From Sphingobacteriaceae bacterium (GTDB taxonomy: Bacteria > Bacteroidota > Bacteroidia > Sphingobacteriales > Sphingobacteriaceae), in contig JANWIB010000055.1 in the NCBI GenBank assembly GCA_025450155.1, positions 1 through 14,644 of the forward strand: 14,644 nucleotides of DNA, given 5' to 3'. Under the pieces are notes generated by a model. The model worked only from the letters and a program-made list of their open reading frames with translations, did not search any database and was not told where the DNA came from. The translations under genes and the position numbers were made by a program. This document shows, one piece after another, positions 6,691 through 14,644 of this stretch (its first letter is position 1; each line of letters starts with the position of its first letter).

Positions 6691-8301
6691 ATGACTAAGT
6701 ACATTTTTGTTACGGGCGGCGTAACTTCGTCGTTAGGAAAAGGCATTATTTCTGCTTCATTAGCCAAACTGCTTCAGGCTCGTGGGTATCGGGTTACCAT
6801 CCAAAAATTTGATCCATATATCAACATTGATCCAGGAACGCTTAATCCGTATGAGCACGGAGAATGTTACGTAACTGAAGATGGTGCCGAAACCGATTTG
6901 GACTTAGGCCATTACGAGCGTTTTTTAAACACGCCGACTTCTCAGGCTAATAATATCACCACCGGGCGTATTTATCAGAATGTGATTAACAAAGAACGCG
7001 AAGGTGCTTTTTTAGGAAAAACCGTTCAGGTGGTTCCACATATTACAGATGAGATCAAACGAAACATTCGTATTCTGGGTGAAAGTGGCAAGTTTGATCT
7101 CGTTATTACCGAATTAGGTGGAACTGTAGGCGATATTGAATCATTACCCTATATTGAAGCGGTTCGGCAGTTCAGATGGGAAATTGGCTATAGCAATTCT
7201 CTGGTTATTCACCTTACTCTGGTGCCCTACCTTTCTGCTGCAGGTGAACTAAAAACTAAACCCACGCAGCACTCAGTAAAAACTTTATTGGAATACGGCA
7301 TTCAACCTGATATACTAGTTTGCCGAACCGAACATCCCCTGAACCAGGATATAAAAAGAAAAATCGCTTTATTCTGTAATGTAAATGCCAGTGCAGTAGT
7401 CGAATCGATTGATGCTTCTACCATTTATGATGTTCCGTTATTAATGTTAAAAGAACATTTAGATAAAACGGTACTTACCAAATTAAAGCTTCCACACAAA
7501 AATGAACCCGATTTAGAAAGCTGGAAAGATTTTTTAGGCCGGTTAAAAAACCCTACCGCGGAAGTTCATATCGGCTTGGTTGGAAAATATGTTGAATTGC
7601 CCGATGCTTATAAATCTATAAACGAATCCTTTATTCATGCGGGCGCAAAGAATGAGTGTAAAGTCAGATTGAAATACATCTCATCTGAGGAGCTAACGGC
7701 TAAAAATGCCGCCGAAAAAATGCAGGGACTGCATGGTGTTTTAGTTGCTCCCGGATTTGGAAGTCGTGGAATAGAGGGAAAAATTGATGCCATACGTTAC
7801 GTACGTGAACATAACATTCCATTTTTTGGTATTTGTTTAGGTATGCAATGTGCGGTAATTGAATTTGGAAGAAATGTGCTTGGGTTGAAAAATGCCAATA
7901 GCACCGAGATGGACGAAAAGACGAAGTACCCCGTCATCTCCATGATGGAGGAACAGAAAAAGATCAAAAATAAAGGGGGAACCATGCGATTAGGCGCTTA
8001 CGCCTGCGAACTTAAGAAAGGTACTAAGTCAGCAGCAATTTATGGTAAAACCCGAATTTCTGAACGGCATCGCCATCGGTATGAGTTTAATAACGACTAT
8101 CTGGATCAATATGAAAAAGCTGGTTTAATTGCCTCAGGAATAAATCCTGAGAATAACCTGGTCGAGATTATGGAGTTAAAAAATCATCCTTTTTTTATTG
8201 GCGCACAATTTCACCCCGAATTAAAGTCAACTGTTGCTAATCCTCATCCACTTTTTGTTAACTTTGTCGCCGCTTCTTTGGCAAATAGCCGAAAGAAGTA
8301 A
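6691..8301 (+). CDS. pyrG: CTP synthase
   Basis: CTP synthase makes CTP from UTP, ATP and glutamine in the cytoplasm, the last step of pyrimidine nucleotide synthesis. The 536 residues are the normal length. The N-terminal synthase domain (about 1-266) opens with the characteristic GGVTSSLGKG loop (9-18, Lys17) and carries FDPYINIDPGTLNPYEHGE for nucleotide and Mg binding. The C-terminal class I glutamine amidotransferase domain has PGFGSRG, the nucleophile Cys382 in GICLGMQ, and His508 and Glu510 in FHPE, so the catalytic triad is complete. The ATG at 6691 gives the canonical MTKYIFVTGG start. It is the first gene of a rightward block; yidC follows after 30 bases and is probably cotranscribed. 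A perfect -7 box lies 66 bases upstream. Nothing suggests truncation. Confidence 0.98.
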   Translation: MTKYIFVTGGVTSSLGKGIISASLAKLLQARGYRVTIQKFDPYINIDPGTLNPYEHGECYVTEDGAETDLDLGHYERFLNTPTSQANNITTGRIYQNVINKEREGAFLGKTVQVVPHITDEIKRNIRILGESGKFDLVITELGGTVGDIESLPYIEAVRQFRWEIGYSNSLVIHLTLVPYLSAAGELKTKPTQHSVKTLLEYGIQPDILVCRTEHPLNQDIKRKIALFCNVNASAVVESIDASTIYDVPLLMLKEHLDKTVLTKLKLPHKNEPDLESWKDFLGRLKNPTAEVHIGLVGKYVELPDAYKSINESFIHAGAKNECKVRLKYISSEELTAKNAAEKMQGLHGVLVAPGFGSRGIEGKIDAIRYVREHNIPFFGICLGMQCAVIEFGRNVLGLKNANSTEMDEKTKYPVISMMEEQKKIKNKGGTMRLGAYACELKKGTKSAAIYGKTRISERHRHRYEFNNDYLDQYEKAGLIASGINPENNLVEIMELKNHPFFIGAQFHPELKSTVANPHPLFVNFVAASLANSRKK

Positions 8302-8331
8302 TCGTTTTAAGAAAAGAGGATATTTTAAATA

Positions 8332-10161
8332 ATGGATAGAAATACATTCACGGGCTTGTTTTTGATTTTAATCATTTTAGTAGGCTCTACTTATTTTTTA
8401 AAGCCTTCTGAAGAGGACATCAAAAGAGAAAAACAGGTTCAAGATTCTATTGCCCGTACAAAAGAAAAAACAAACCCAGCTGCAAATTTCAACAATCAAC
8501 CACAAACAGCCCACCCGGTTGTTGATTCATCGCTGGTAAAAGGCCCTTTTGGCGCCGCCCACATTGGCACCAACAGCGTAGTAACCTTAGAAAACGAACA
8601 CTTAAAAGTTAATATCAACACCAAAGGTGGGCGTATTGAATCGGTCCAACTGAAAGGAGTTAAAACATATGACGGAAAACCTTTGGTTATGTTTAGCGGC
8701 GATGAAAATAAATTTGGATTGGAATTTAACGCCGCTGGAAAGCACATCAATACGAATGATCTGTATTTTATACCTTCTGCCCCTTCGCTAAATGTAGCTC
8801 AATCAGATTCATCTTCCGTAACCCTTCGTTTAAATTATTCTGAAAAAAAATACATTGATTATATCTATACACTAAAAGGGGAAAGCTATAAAGTTGGATT
8901 CACTATTAAAACACAGGGAATGCAAGATGTTGTAGCTGCCGACCAGCAACTACTCACTTTAAACTGGGATGCTGTTTTAAGACAAAAAGAAAAGGATTTA
9001 AAAAGTGAACAACGTTATTCTACTGCCTATTTTAACCATGCGGATAACGAGGTTGATCACTTAAGCACCTCAAAAGACGAAAAGAAAGATTTGGGCGAAG
9101 ACGGAAAAATAAAATGGATCTCATTTAAACAGCATTTCTTTTCAAACGTATTGATTGCAAAAAATGGTTTCGATAAGGGAACACTTTCTGTAACTACCAG
9201 CCCCGATACCAGTGTTGTGAAAACATTTACAGCCAAAATGCAGCTTCCGTTCACCCGTCAGGAAGTCAGTTCTTACCCAATGGAATTCTATTTCGGTCCC
9301 AATAAATTCGGCACATTAAAAGCCCAAGGCTACGATCTGGAACGCCAGGTTGACCTCGGATGGGGCCCACTGAAGTTGATTAACCGTTTTGCTGTTATCC
9401 CTGTATTTAATTTCCTTAAAGGATTTAACTGGAATTATGGCTTAATCATCGTTATACTAACTATTTTGCTAAAAGTGGTGCTATCTCCACTTACCTACAA
9501 GTCATACATGTCTATGGCTAAAATGCGTATTTTAAAGCCAGAGATGGACGAAATCAAAGCCAAGGTAGGCGAAGATAACCCCACATTATTGCAGCAGGAA
9601 TACTTAAAACTTTATAAAAAAGCAGGGGTAAATCCATTAGGAGGCTGTATACCGATGATTTTGCAGTTGCCCATTATCATGGCCTTCTTCTTCTTCTTCC
9701 CTAACTTGTTTGAATTACGCCAGGAAAGCTTTTTATGGATGAAAGACCTTTCTACCTACGACTCCTTCATCAATTTAGGATTCAATATTCCATTTATCGG
9801 AAATCATATCAGTTTAATGTGTTTACTCATGACGGTATCTACATTAATCTATACGTATTTTAACAACCAGATTTCCGGCGCTACCGGACAGATGAAATAC
9901 ATCGGTTACATCTCTCCTATTATTTTCCTGGGAGTGTTAAATAGCTATCCGGCCGGATTAAATTATTATTATTTTTGTGCCAACATGCTTACCTTCTTGC
10001 AACAATTCATCATTCGTCAAATGGTAAATGATGATAAAATACACGCACAAATACAAGAGAATAAACAAAAGCCGGAAGCTCAGAAAAAATCAAAATTTCA
10101 ACAACGCATGGAAGATTACATGCGTCAGCAACAGGCAAAGCCACAACAAAAGAAGAAATAA
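8332..10161 (+). CDS. yidC: Membrane protein insertase YidC
   Basis: YidC inserts and folds inner-membrane proteins, alone or with the Sec translocon. The 609 residues show the Gram-negative layout. There is an N-terminal membrane anchor (about 5-22) and a large periplasmic beta domain (about 75-350). The conserved five-helix core starts near 375 with LIIVILTILLKVVLSPLTYKSYMSMAKM, including the positively charged cytoplasmic loop (KMRILKPEMDEIKAK). The hallmark NPLGGCIPM is at 434-442, followed by LPIIMAFFFFFP. The tail is rich in Lys and Gln (QQQAKPQQKKK), as in many Bacteroidota YidC proteins, and may touch the ribosome. AGAGGA lies about 13 bases before the ATG. Next to pyrG it forms a housekeeping pair. 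An intrinsic terminator follows directly. Confidence 0.97.
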   Translation: MDRNTFTGLFLILIILVGSTYFLKPSEEDIKREKQVQDSIARTKEKTNPAANFNNQPQTAHPVVDSSLVKGPFGAAHIGTNSVVTLENEHLKVNINTKGGRIESVQLKGVKTYDGKPLVMFSGDENKFGLEFNAAGKHINTNDLYFIPSAPSLNVAQSDSSSVTLRLNYSEKKYIDYIYTLKGESYKVGFTIKTQGMQDVVAADQQLLTLNWDAVLRQKEKDLKSEQRYSTAYFNHADNEVDHLSTSKDEKKDLGEDGKIKWISFKQHFFSNVLIAKNGFDKGTLSVTTSPDTSVVKTFTAKMQLPFTRQEVSSYPMEFYFGPNKFGTLKAQGYDLERQVDLGWGPLKLINRFAVIPVFNFLKGFNWNYGLIIVILTILLKVVLSPLTYKSYMSMAKMRILKPEMDEIKAKVGEDNPTLLQQEYLKLYKKAGVNPLGGCIPMILQLPIIMAFFFFFPNLFELRQESFLWMKDLSTYDSFINLGFNIPFIGNHISLMCLLMTVSTLIYTYFNNQISGATGQMKYIGYISPIIFLGVLNSYPAGLNYYYFCANMLTFLQQFIIRQMVNDDKIHAQIQENKQKPEAQKKSKFQQRMEDYMRQQQAKPQQKKK

Positions 10162-10165
10162 GCAG

Positions 10166-10188
10166 AACCCGGTAAATCCGGGTTTTTT
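10166..10188 (+). terminator. Intrinsic terminator after yidC
   Basis: AACCCGG (10166-10172), loop TAAAT, CCGGGTT (10178-10184), with a run of six T at 10183-10188. It begins four bases after the yidC stop. The T-run directly touches the ATG of the next gene. Confidence 0.85.
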
Positions 10189-11391
10189 ATGATGAGCACT
10201 ATCTCTGAAATACTTCACCTCTTTGAAGAGTATAAGGCTAAAGAAATTAAAAGCCGCTTTTTCAATCATCGTGATATTGAAAAATTGATTCAGCAAATCT
10301 CAAAAAGCAATTTATTTAAAGTAGAAAGAGTTGGCGAATCGTTTAAAAATCGACCACTTTATTTATTAAAAACCGGACAAGGTTCAACAAAAGTGTTTTT
10401 ATGGAGCCAAATGCATGGCGATGAACCAACGGCAACAATGGCTTTATTCGACCTGTTTAATTTTTTTCTTAAAACAGATAAGTTTGATGATACAAAAAAG
10501 CTAATACTGGAAAAATGTACATTGTATTTTCTCCCAATGGTGAACCCCGATGGAGCTGAAGTATTTACCCGTAGAAATGCTCAAGGGATTGATATAAACA
10601 GAGATTTTCATCATCAACAAAGTCCGGAAGGAAGAATATTAAGAAGCTTACGCGATAAAATTGAGCCACATTTCGGCTTTAACCTGCACGATCAAACGAT
10701 AAGATGGTCTGCCGGAAATACCGGCAATCCTGCTACTATTTCTTTACTTGCACCGGCTTTTGATAAATCTTGCACCATTAACACGATTCGTTTAAAAGCC
10801 ATACAGGTTATTACAGGAATAAATAAGGAATTACAAGCCTTTATTCCCAGTCATGTTGGTCGTTTTAATGATGAATTCGAACCACGTGCTTTCGGAGATA
10901 ATTTCCAGAACTGCGGCACAAGTACTATTCTGATTGAATCGGGTGGTTATACTAACGATAGAGAGAAGCAATTTAATCGTAAACTGGTATTTGGTGCCAT
11001 CGTATCCGGATTGGAGCGAATTGCTTTAAATAATTACAGCAAACAATCAACCGAAGAATATTTCCTTATTCCGGAAAACAGTAAAAGGCATTTCGATATC
11101 ATCCTTCGTAATTGCACCTTACGAAAAGATGATATAGAATACCATATGGATATTGGTCTGACTGCCGAGGAAGAATTAAATAGTGATAAGAAGTTGCAAA
11201 TTCTTTATAAAATTGAAGATGCCGGAGATCTTACCGGATTTTACGGATACGAAGAACTGAACTTACGGGGTACAGAAATCGTTCTAAAAAACAATATTGA
11301 ACCAGAGACTTTGGCCGATTTAACCGTAAAAAAAGAGAATGAAACAATTTTATCGTTTAAAAATGGTAAGATTACCCGTAAAAACATCTAA
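10189..11391 (+). CDS. M14-family zinc carboxypeptidase
   Basis: The 400-residue protein carries the metallocarboxypeptidase core, which removes C-terminal residues or acts on peptide amide bonds with one zinc ion. The zinc ligands are His76 and Glu79 in QMHGDEPT, and His167 in FNLHDQ. NPDG (119-122) and DINRDF (135-140, Arg138) form the substrate-binding region, and Glu250 in ILIESGG is the catalytic base. The domain covers about 50-280. The C-terminal 120 residues (IILRNCTLRKDD and on) form a second, uncharacterised domain often joined to this subgroup. There is no export signal, so it may be cytoplasmic. The start is ATG 10189 or the next codon, 10192: the N-terminal helix ISEILHLFEEYK belongs to the subgroup as I remember it. 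The ribosome-binding region is the terminator hairpin of yidC, leaving almost no leader. Confidence 0.9.
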   Translation: MMSTISEILHLFEEYKAKEIKSRFFNHRDIEKLIQQISKSNLFKVERVGESFKNRPLYLLKTGQGSTKVFLWSQMHGDEPTATMALFDLFNFFLKTDKFDDTKKLILEKCTLYFLPMVNPDGAEVFTRRNAQGIDINRDFHHQQSPEGRILRSLRDKIEPHFGFNLHDQTIRWSAGNTGNPATISLLAPAFDKSCTINTIRLKAIQVITGINKELQAFIPSHVGRFNDEFEPRAFGDNFQNCGTSTILIESGGYTNDREKQFNRKLVFGAIVSGLERIALNNYSKQSTEEYFLIPENSKRHFDIILRNCTLRKDDIEYHMDIGLTAEEELNSDKKLQILYKIEDAGDLTGFYGYEELNLRGTEIVLKNNIEPETLADLTVKKENETILSFKNGKITRKNI

Positions 11392-11407
11392 ATTCAAGCC
11401 TTGAATT
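11391..11407. repeat. Short palindrome at the end of the M14 gene
   Basis: AATTCAAG and CTTGAATT flank a single C, and the first A is the last base of the stop codon. As RNA it is a 7-base hairpin with a three-base loop and no T-run. It may mark the transcript end or be incidental. Confidence 0.3.
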
Positions 11408-11442
11408 AATATTGATAATTTACACTCTATAATTAGTTAAAA

Positions 11443-12681
11443 ATGGCTCTAAATTACATTTGGATTGGACTATTCGTCATCGCCTTTGGAATAGGTCTGA
11501 TCAAATTAATTTTTTTTGGTGATACTGAAATATTCAAATTAATGATTGATGGTATCTTCAGTTCTAGTATATCATCAGTAATGGATATTGCACTCCCATT
11601 GTCTGGCACAATGGCTTTCTGGTTAGGTATTATGAAGGTGGGAGAAAAAGCAGGAGCTATTAACTTCCTTTCACGTATCGTAGGGCCTTTTTTCAACCGA
11701 CTATTTCCAGAAGTGCCAAAAAATCATCCGGCCGGGGGGCATATGATGATGAACTTTTCTGCTAACCTCTTAGGTTTAGATAATGCCGCTACCCCTTTTG
11801 GTTTAAAAGCCATGGGCAGCTTACAAGAGCTGAATACAGATAAAGAAACAGCATCAAATGCCCAGATCATGTTTCTGGTGTTACATGCATCAGGTTTAAC
11901 CATATTACCCATCAGTATCATTGCGCAACGTGTCATATTGAAGTCGCAAGACCCAACCGATATTTTCATTCCCTGCATTATTGCTACTTATGTAGCTACC
12001 CTTGTAGGTTTATTGGTAGTAGCTGTGAAACAAAAAATTAATTTATTGAATGTTGTTGTAATTAGCTGGCTGGCAGGGTTAACATCTTTAGTGATCTTAT
12101 TAGTATGTTATTTTAAGTTTTATTTAACTAAAGAAGAAATCAGTGAAGTTTCTAAGGTTGCTAGTAATTTGATTTTATTTTCCATACCGGTTTTATTTAT
12201 ACTGGGGGCCTTACGAAAAAGAGCTAATGTTTTTGATGCTTTTGTTGAAGGAGCAAAGGGGGGATTTGAAACCTCGGTAAAAATTATACCCTATTTAGTG
12301 GCTCTATTAGCTGCTATCAGTGCGTTCCGCATTTCAGGAGCATTAATCTATCTTACTAATGGCTTTAAGTGGTTCTTTAGCCATTTTAATATGGACACTC
12401 GCTTTACCGAGGTATTACCCATCGCTTTTATGCGACCTTTGAGCGGGTCCGGAGCACGAGCAATGATGCTGGATAATATGAAAAATTTTGGTGTAGATAG
12501 CTTTATCGGACATTTATCCAGTGTTTTATATGGTTCGGCAGATACCATTTTTTATATGGTTGCATTATATTTTGGCGCTGTTGGTATTAAAAAAACCCGC
12601 TATGTTATTCCTGCGAGCTTAATTGCTGATGCAGTTGGTATGACAAGCGCTATATTATTATCGTATTTATTCTTTGGCTAA
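11443..12681 (+). CDS. Fused SpmA/SpmB-type nucleoside-recognition membrane protein
   Basis: The 412-residue inner-membrane protein joins two copies of the nucleoside-recognition (Gate) domain that are separate in Bacillus as SpmA and SpmB, the spore maturation proteins. The first copy (about 35-200) has the typical MKVGEKAGAINFLSRIVGPFF and NHPAGGHMMMNFSANLLGLDNAATPFG (94-120). The second (about 265-412) has FVEGAKGGFETSVKIIPYLVALL and MRPLSGSGARAMM near 330-340. Eight or more membrane helices are likely. Bacteroidota do not sporulate, so the name comes from homology only; the real role is unknown and may be transport or gating of a small molecule. The ATG at 11443 follows the M14 gene by 51 bases without a clear promoter, so the two may share a transcript. 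A terminator follows. Confidence 0.88.
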   Translation: MALNYIWIGLFVIAFGIGLIKLIFFGDTEIFKLMIDGIFSSSISSVMDIALPLSGTMAFWLGIMKVGEKAGAINFLSRIVGPFFNRLFPEVPKNHPAGGHMMMNFSANLLGLDNAATPFGLKAMGSLQELNTDKETASNAQIMFLVLHASGLTILPISIIAQRVILKSQDPTDIFIPCIIATYVATLVGLLVVAVKQKINLLNVVVISWLAGLTSLVILLVCYFKFYLTKEEISEVSKVASNLILFSIPVLFILGALRKRANVFDAFVEGAKGGFETSVKIIPYLVALLAAISAFRISGALIYLTNGFKWFFSHFNMDTRFTEVLPIAFMRPLSGSGARAMMLDNMKNFGVDSFIGHLSSVLYGSADTIFYMVALYFGAVGIKKTRYVIPASLIADAVGMTSAILLSYLFFG

Positions 12682-12699
12682 AGCAATGAATAGTAATAG

Positions 12700-12730
12700 A
12701 AAAACCCCCTGAAAAATCAAGAGGTTTTTT
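12700..12730 (+). terminator. Intrinsic terminator after the SpmA/SpmB gene
   Basis: AAAAACC (12700-12706) pairs with GGTTTTT (12723-12729). The inner TGA/TCA pair continues the stem across a 3x3 mismatch that contains one C-G pair. The six T at 12725-12730 complete a typical, slightly imperfect terminator. Confidence 0.7.
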
Positions 12731-13005
12731 GAAGATTAAAAACTATCCGCGATAGCGGACGACTAAAGGTAGTATTAATTCTATTTTTTACAAAAAAATT
12801 GCTGATAATTATACTAAACCTCAAAAATACCCGTTTAGAGTTACCTCTTTCAATTAAGTTAAAAATCTATCTCTTTTCTTTCTGCTAACTGTTCTTTTCT
12901 GGCTTTATATTTTCCTTTAAGTAATTTCTAAGGGTAGAGTAAAACATTTTAAGCTCTTTATTGATTTTATCCTGAAATCTAATCTAACCGATTAAAGCTT
13001 AGCAT
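12731..13005. other. Spacer with overlapping inverted repeats and a possible decayed coding stretch
   Basis: No intact gene is present. At 12744-12759 two inverted repeats overlap: CTATC/GATAG around CGC, and TCCGC/GCGGA around GATA. They could form alternative hairpins. On the minus strand, 12983-12859 reads like protein if one base is restored near 12915: a frame containing MFYSTLRNYLK continues as GKYKARKEQLAERKEIDF and stops at 12859. The strand is purine-rich, which favours Lys/Glu codons by chance, so this is tentative. No clear promoter for the next gene is visible. Confidence 0.3.
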
Positions 13006-14118
13006 ATGAAATTTTTATGTTATACCATTACATTATTAATTATTACTGTTTCCTGCCTTGCTAAAACAACCGAGCAGCTTGCTGATGCCATAAGAAAATC
13101 AGGCTATAAAATAGAAAATGCACTGCCTGAGAGCTACGTAAAAAATGGTTCTATTGATTATACGTCTTACATCCAAATGGCGCTCGACAAGCACGATGAT
13201 TTGATCTTCCCTGCCTTTCCTATTCTGATTAATGACAAGGGTTTATCCATAGGTTCCAACAAAAAGATTTTATTTGAAAAAGGATCCGAAATCAGGTTAA
13301 AAGCTTCCAGTTTAGGAAAATATAAAATGCTTTATCTAAAGAATTCATCCAATGTGATTTTGATAAATCCGGTTATTAAAGGGGACAGGTATACCCATTT
13401 AGGAACTGAAGGCGAACACGGTATCGGCATTTCAATTAATGGCGGGAACAATATTTCTATTATTAACCTGGTAGTAAAAGAAACCTGGGGTGATGGCATT
13501 TATATTGGTGCATATAATAACACACCGCCTAAAAATATATTGATTGATAAAGCATTTATAACGAAGGCTGGAAGAAACGGTCTGACTATTATTACAGGCA
13601 TTAACATTAACGTAATCAATATGTATTGCGAATATGCCGACCGGATTGACCCGAGAGCAGGTGTTGATATTGAACCTAACAACCCTTTGGATGAATTAAA
13701 AAACATTCGAATTATTAATCCGAAAACCTATAAAAATGGTGATATAGGCATTTCTATTGGGTTGAGTAAGCTTTATAAAGGCGTATCATTTGAGCCAAAG
13801 AATATTAGCATTGAAATTTTAAATCATGTTGACGATGGTTCTGTGCATGGTATCTGGCTTTCTACGGCTGCAAAATCTAAAAGTAATACCATTGTATCGG
13901 GTACGTTAACGTTTACAAATCCTCAATGGAAAAATAACCAGCTTGCCATAAGGGGCATAACTTGGATTGAACCCAACATTGTATTTACTTTACTAAATCC
14001 CAAAATATCTTCTATAAAAAACTCCAAACAAGCTATGTTATCGGCCGCCGAAATGGATAGTTTATTTAAAAAGAATTTAGGCCCGGTAACATTTAAACCT
14101 GTTTACAAAACCAGATAG
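13006..14118 (+). CDS. Secreted right-handed beta-helix protein (pectate lyase-like fold)
   Basis: The 370-residue product has an export signal at 1-19 (MKFLCYTITLLIITVSCLA). A Cys at 17 sits in a poor lipobox, so cleavage by signal peptidase I is more likely. From about 75 to 350 the sequence is a ladder of short hydrophobic strands ending in Asn and Gly: NVILINPVIKG, GIGISINGGNNISIINLVV, GDGIYIG (162-168), GLTIITGININVINM, GVDIEPN (219-225), IRIINPK. This is the right-handed parallel beta-helix seen in polysaccharide lyases, GH28 enzymes and phage tailspikes. Residues 20-60 resemble the N-terminal cap of such enzymes. I cannot identify catalytic residues or the substrate, so polysaccharide binding or cleavage is inferred. 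It ends one base before the convergent LacI remnant, beside a sugar transporter gene. Confidence 0.8.
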   Translation: MKFLCYTITLLIITVSCLAKTTEQLADAIRKSGYKIENALPESYVKNGSIDYTSYIQMALDKHDDLIFPAFPILINDKGLSIGSNKKILFEKGSEIRLKASSLGKYKMLYLKNSSNVILINPVIKGDRYTHLGTEGEHGIGISINGGNNISIINLVVKETWGDGIYIGAYNNTPPKNILIDKAFITKAGRNGLTIITGININVINMYCEYADRIDPRAGVDIEPNNPLDELKNIRIINPKTYKNGDIGISIGLSKLYKGVSFEPKNISIEILNHVDDGSVHGIWLSTAAKSKSNTIVSGTLTFTNPQWKNNQLAIRGITWIEPNIVFTLLNPKISSIKNSKQAMLSAAEMDSLFKKNLGPVTFKPVYKTR

Positions 14119-14119
14119 T

Positions 14120-14399
14120 TTAACCGGGCGAATTGCGTTCTATTAGTTCTGATTTTAAAACGATTTCAGTATGTTCTGTTTTCTTTCCGAATAGTTTAAA
14201 TAACAAATTACCGGCATGAATACCCATATCAAACGCAGGTTGTGTAATAGTAGAAAGAGAAGGATTTAAGAGCGGCGCTATTTCAAGACTAGAAAAACTA
14301 ATTAGCTTTATTTGTTCGGGGATAGAAATCTTTAAATCCTTGCAAATAACTTGAAATGGCTAAACGCTCTACAGGATAATTCTTTTCATAGTATGAAAT
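14120..14399 (-). pseudogene. Decayed LacI-family regulator (C-terminal fragment, frameshifted)
   Basis: On the minus strand, 14359-14120 is an open frame without a start codon. It translates to the end of a LacI-type regulator: CKDLKISIPEQIKLISFSS, then LLNPSLSTITQPAFDMG, a short tail and SELIERNS before TAA (14122-14120). These are the last strands of the sugar-binding domain. An in-frame TAG lies at 14362-14360. Just upstream, another frame gives VERLAISSY (14372-14346), which fits the residues expected before CKDLK, with one base (14345) between the two pieces. That points to a small frame-shifting indel. The DNA-binding domain and most of the sensor domain are absent: only about 15 bases separate the frame-2 piece from the transporter stop. 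The gene cannot make a working repressor. Confidence 0.8.
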
Positions 14400-14414
14400 T
14401 CACCAACAAAAAAT

Positions 14415-14644
14415 CTATTTAATTTTTATATCCCGCTTATCCTGAACATAGAGTACCGATATGGCTCCGCAAATCATAAACATCCCTGCTAATACCAATG
14501 CATAAATGGCCTGCCCCTTAAAAAATTCTTTTACAATCAATCCCCCGAAAAAGCCATTAACAATTTGCGGAAACGTAATAAAGAAATTGAAAATCCCCAT
14601 ATATACGCCCATCTTTTTTGGCGGAATAGAACTCGATAAAATGG
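14415..14644 (-). CDS. C-terminal part of a sugar MFS transporter (runs off the window)
   Basis: The minus-strand frame is open from the window end to the TAG at 14417-14415, giving 76 codons of the C-terminus; an ATG at 14612 is internal. The sequence SSSIPPKKMGVYMGIFNFF, then ITFPQIVNGFFGG and a final membrane helix (AIYALVLAGMFMICGAISVLYV) before a short charged tail (QDKRDIKIK) matches the last two helices of the GPH/SLC45-like MFS transporters. In Bacteroidota these often sit beside LacI regulators and alpha-glucan or maltose-use genes. It probably imports a sugar across the inner membrane, but the substrate is not visible. It lies directly upstream, on the same strand, of the LacI remnant. 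Whether the rest is intact cannot be judged. Confidence 0.8.
   Translation of the reverse strand, partial: ILSSSIPPKKMGVYMGIFNFFITFPQIVNGFFGGLIVKEFFKGQAIYALVLAGMFMICGAISVLYVQDKRDIKIK

Noticed and set aside
9970..9977. TATTTTTG inside yidC, a perfect -7 word that could drive the M14 gene
   Set aside because: It encodes conserved YidC residues in a very AT-rich stretch and has no -33 partner; a transcript from it would also meet the terminator at 10166.
13006..13059. Lipoprotein signal on the beta-helix protein (Cys17)
   Set aside because: The residues before the Cys (ITVS) fit the lipobox poorly; an ordinary export signal explains the N-terminus.

Overview
The window looks like chromosomal DNA of a Bacteroidota species, probably from the Sphingobacteriales (Pedobacter-like). 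The evidence is low GC, AT-rich spacers, few Shine-Dalgarno sequences, two perfect TAnnTTTG (-7) promoter boxes, a YidC with a large periplasmic domain, a fused SpmA-SpmB-type membrane protein, and many secreted, lipoprotein and beta-barrel proteins. The genus is inferred from remembered protein families; no search was run.

Left part (1-5237): the first 538 codons of a large secreted protein read leftward off the edge. Divergent from it is a small exported protein of unknown function, whose reading frame begins with 17 residues that look like the start of a two-component receiver domain. A complete amidase-signature enzyme follows, convergent with a lipoprotein of unknown function. A 415-base gap after the lipoprotein holds the eroded 3' end of a membrane-protein gene.

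Middle part (5238-6690): two leftward genes for exported or beta-barrel proteins are separated by a 41-base interrupted palindrome. The spacer before pyrG carries two diverging -7 boxes. It also has four GTTAA boxes about one helical turn apart, placed like an activator array for the beta-barrel gene.

Right-centre (6691-12730): a rightward housekeeping block of pyrG (CTP synthase) and yidC (membrane insertase), closed by an intrinsic terminator. The terminator's T-run touches the start codon of an M14-family metallocarboxypeptidase gene. That gene is followed by a fused SpmA/SpmB nucleoside-recognition membrane protein and a second terminator.

Right end (12731-14644): a spacer with a doubtful eroded coding stretch, a secreted beta-helix protein, a LacI-type regulator reduced to a frameshifted 3' fragment, and the C-terminus of a sugar transporter of the GPH/SLC45-like MFS group. 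This looks like the decayed edge of a carbohydrate-use locus.

I found no CRISPR array, rRNA, tRNA or complete mobile element, and nothing I would call a new defence or biosynthetic system. The observations most worth checking are the receiver-domain start fused to an export signal, the phased GTTAA array, the terminator against the M14 start codon, and the decayed LacI gene.
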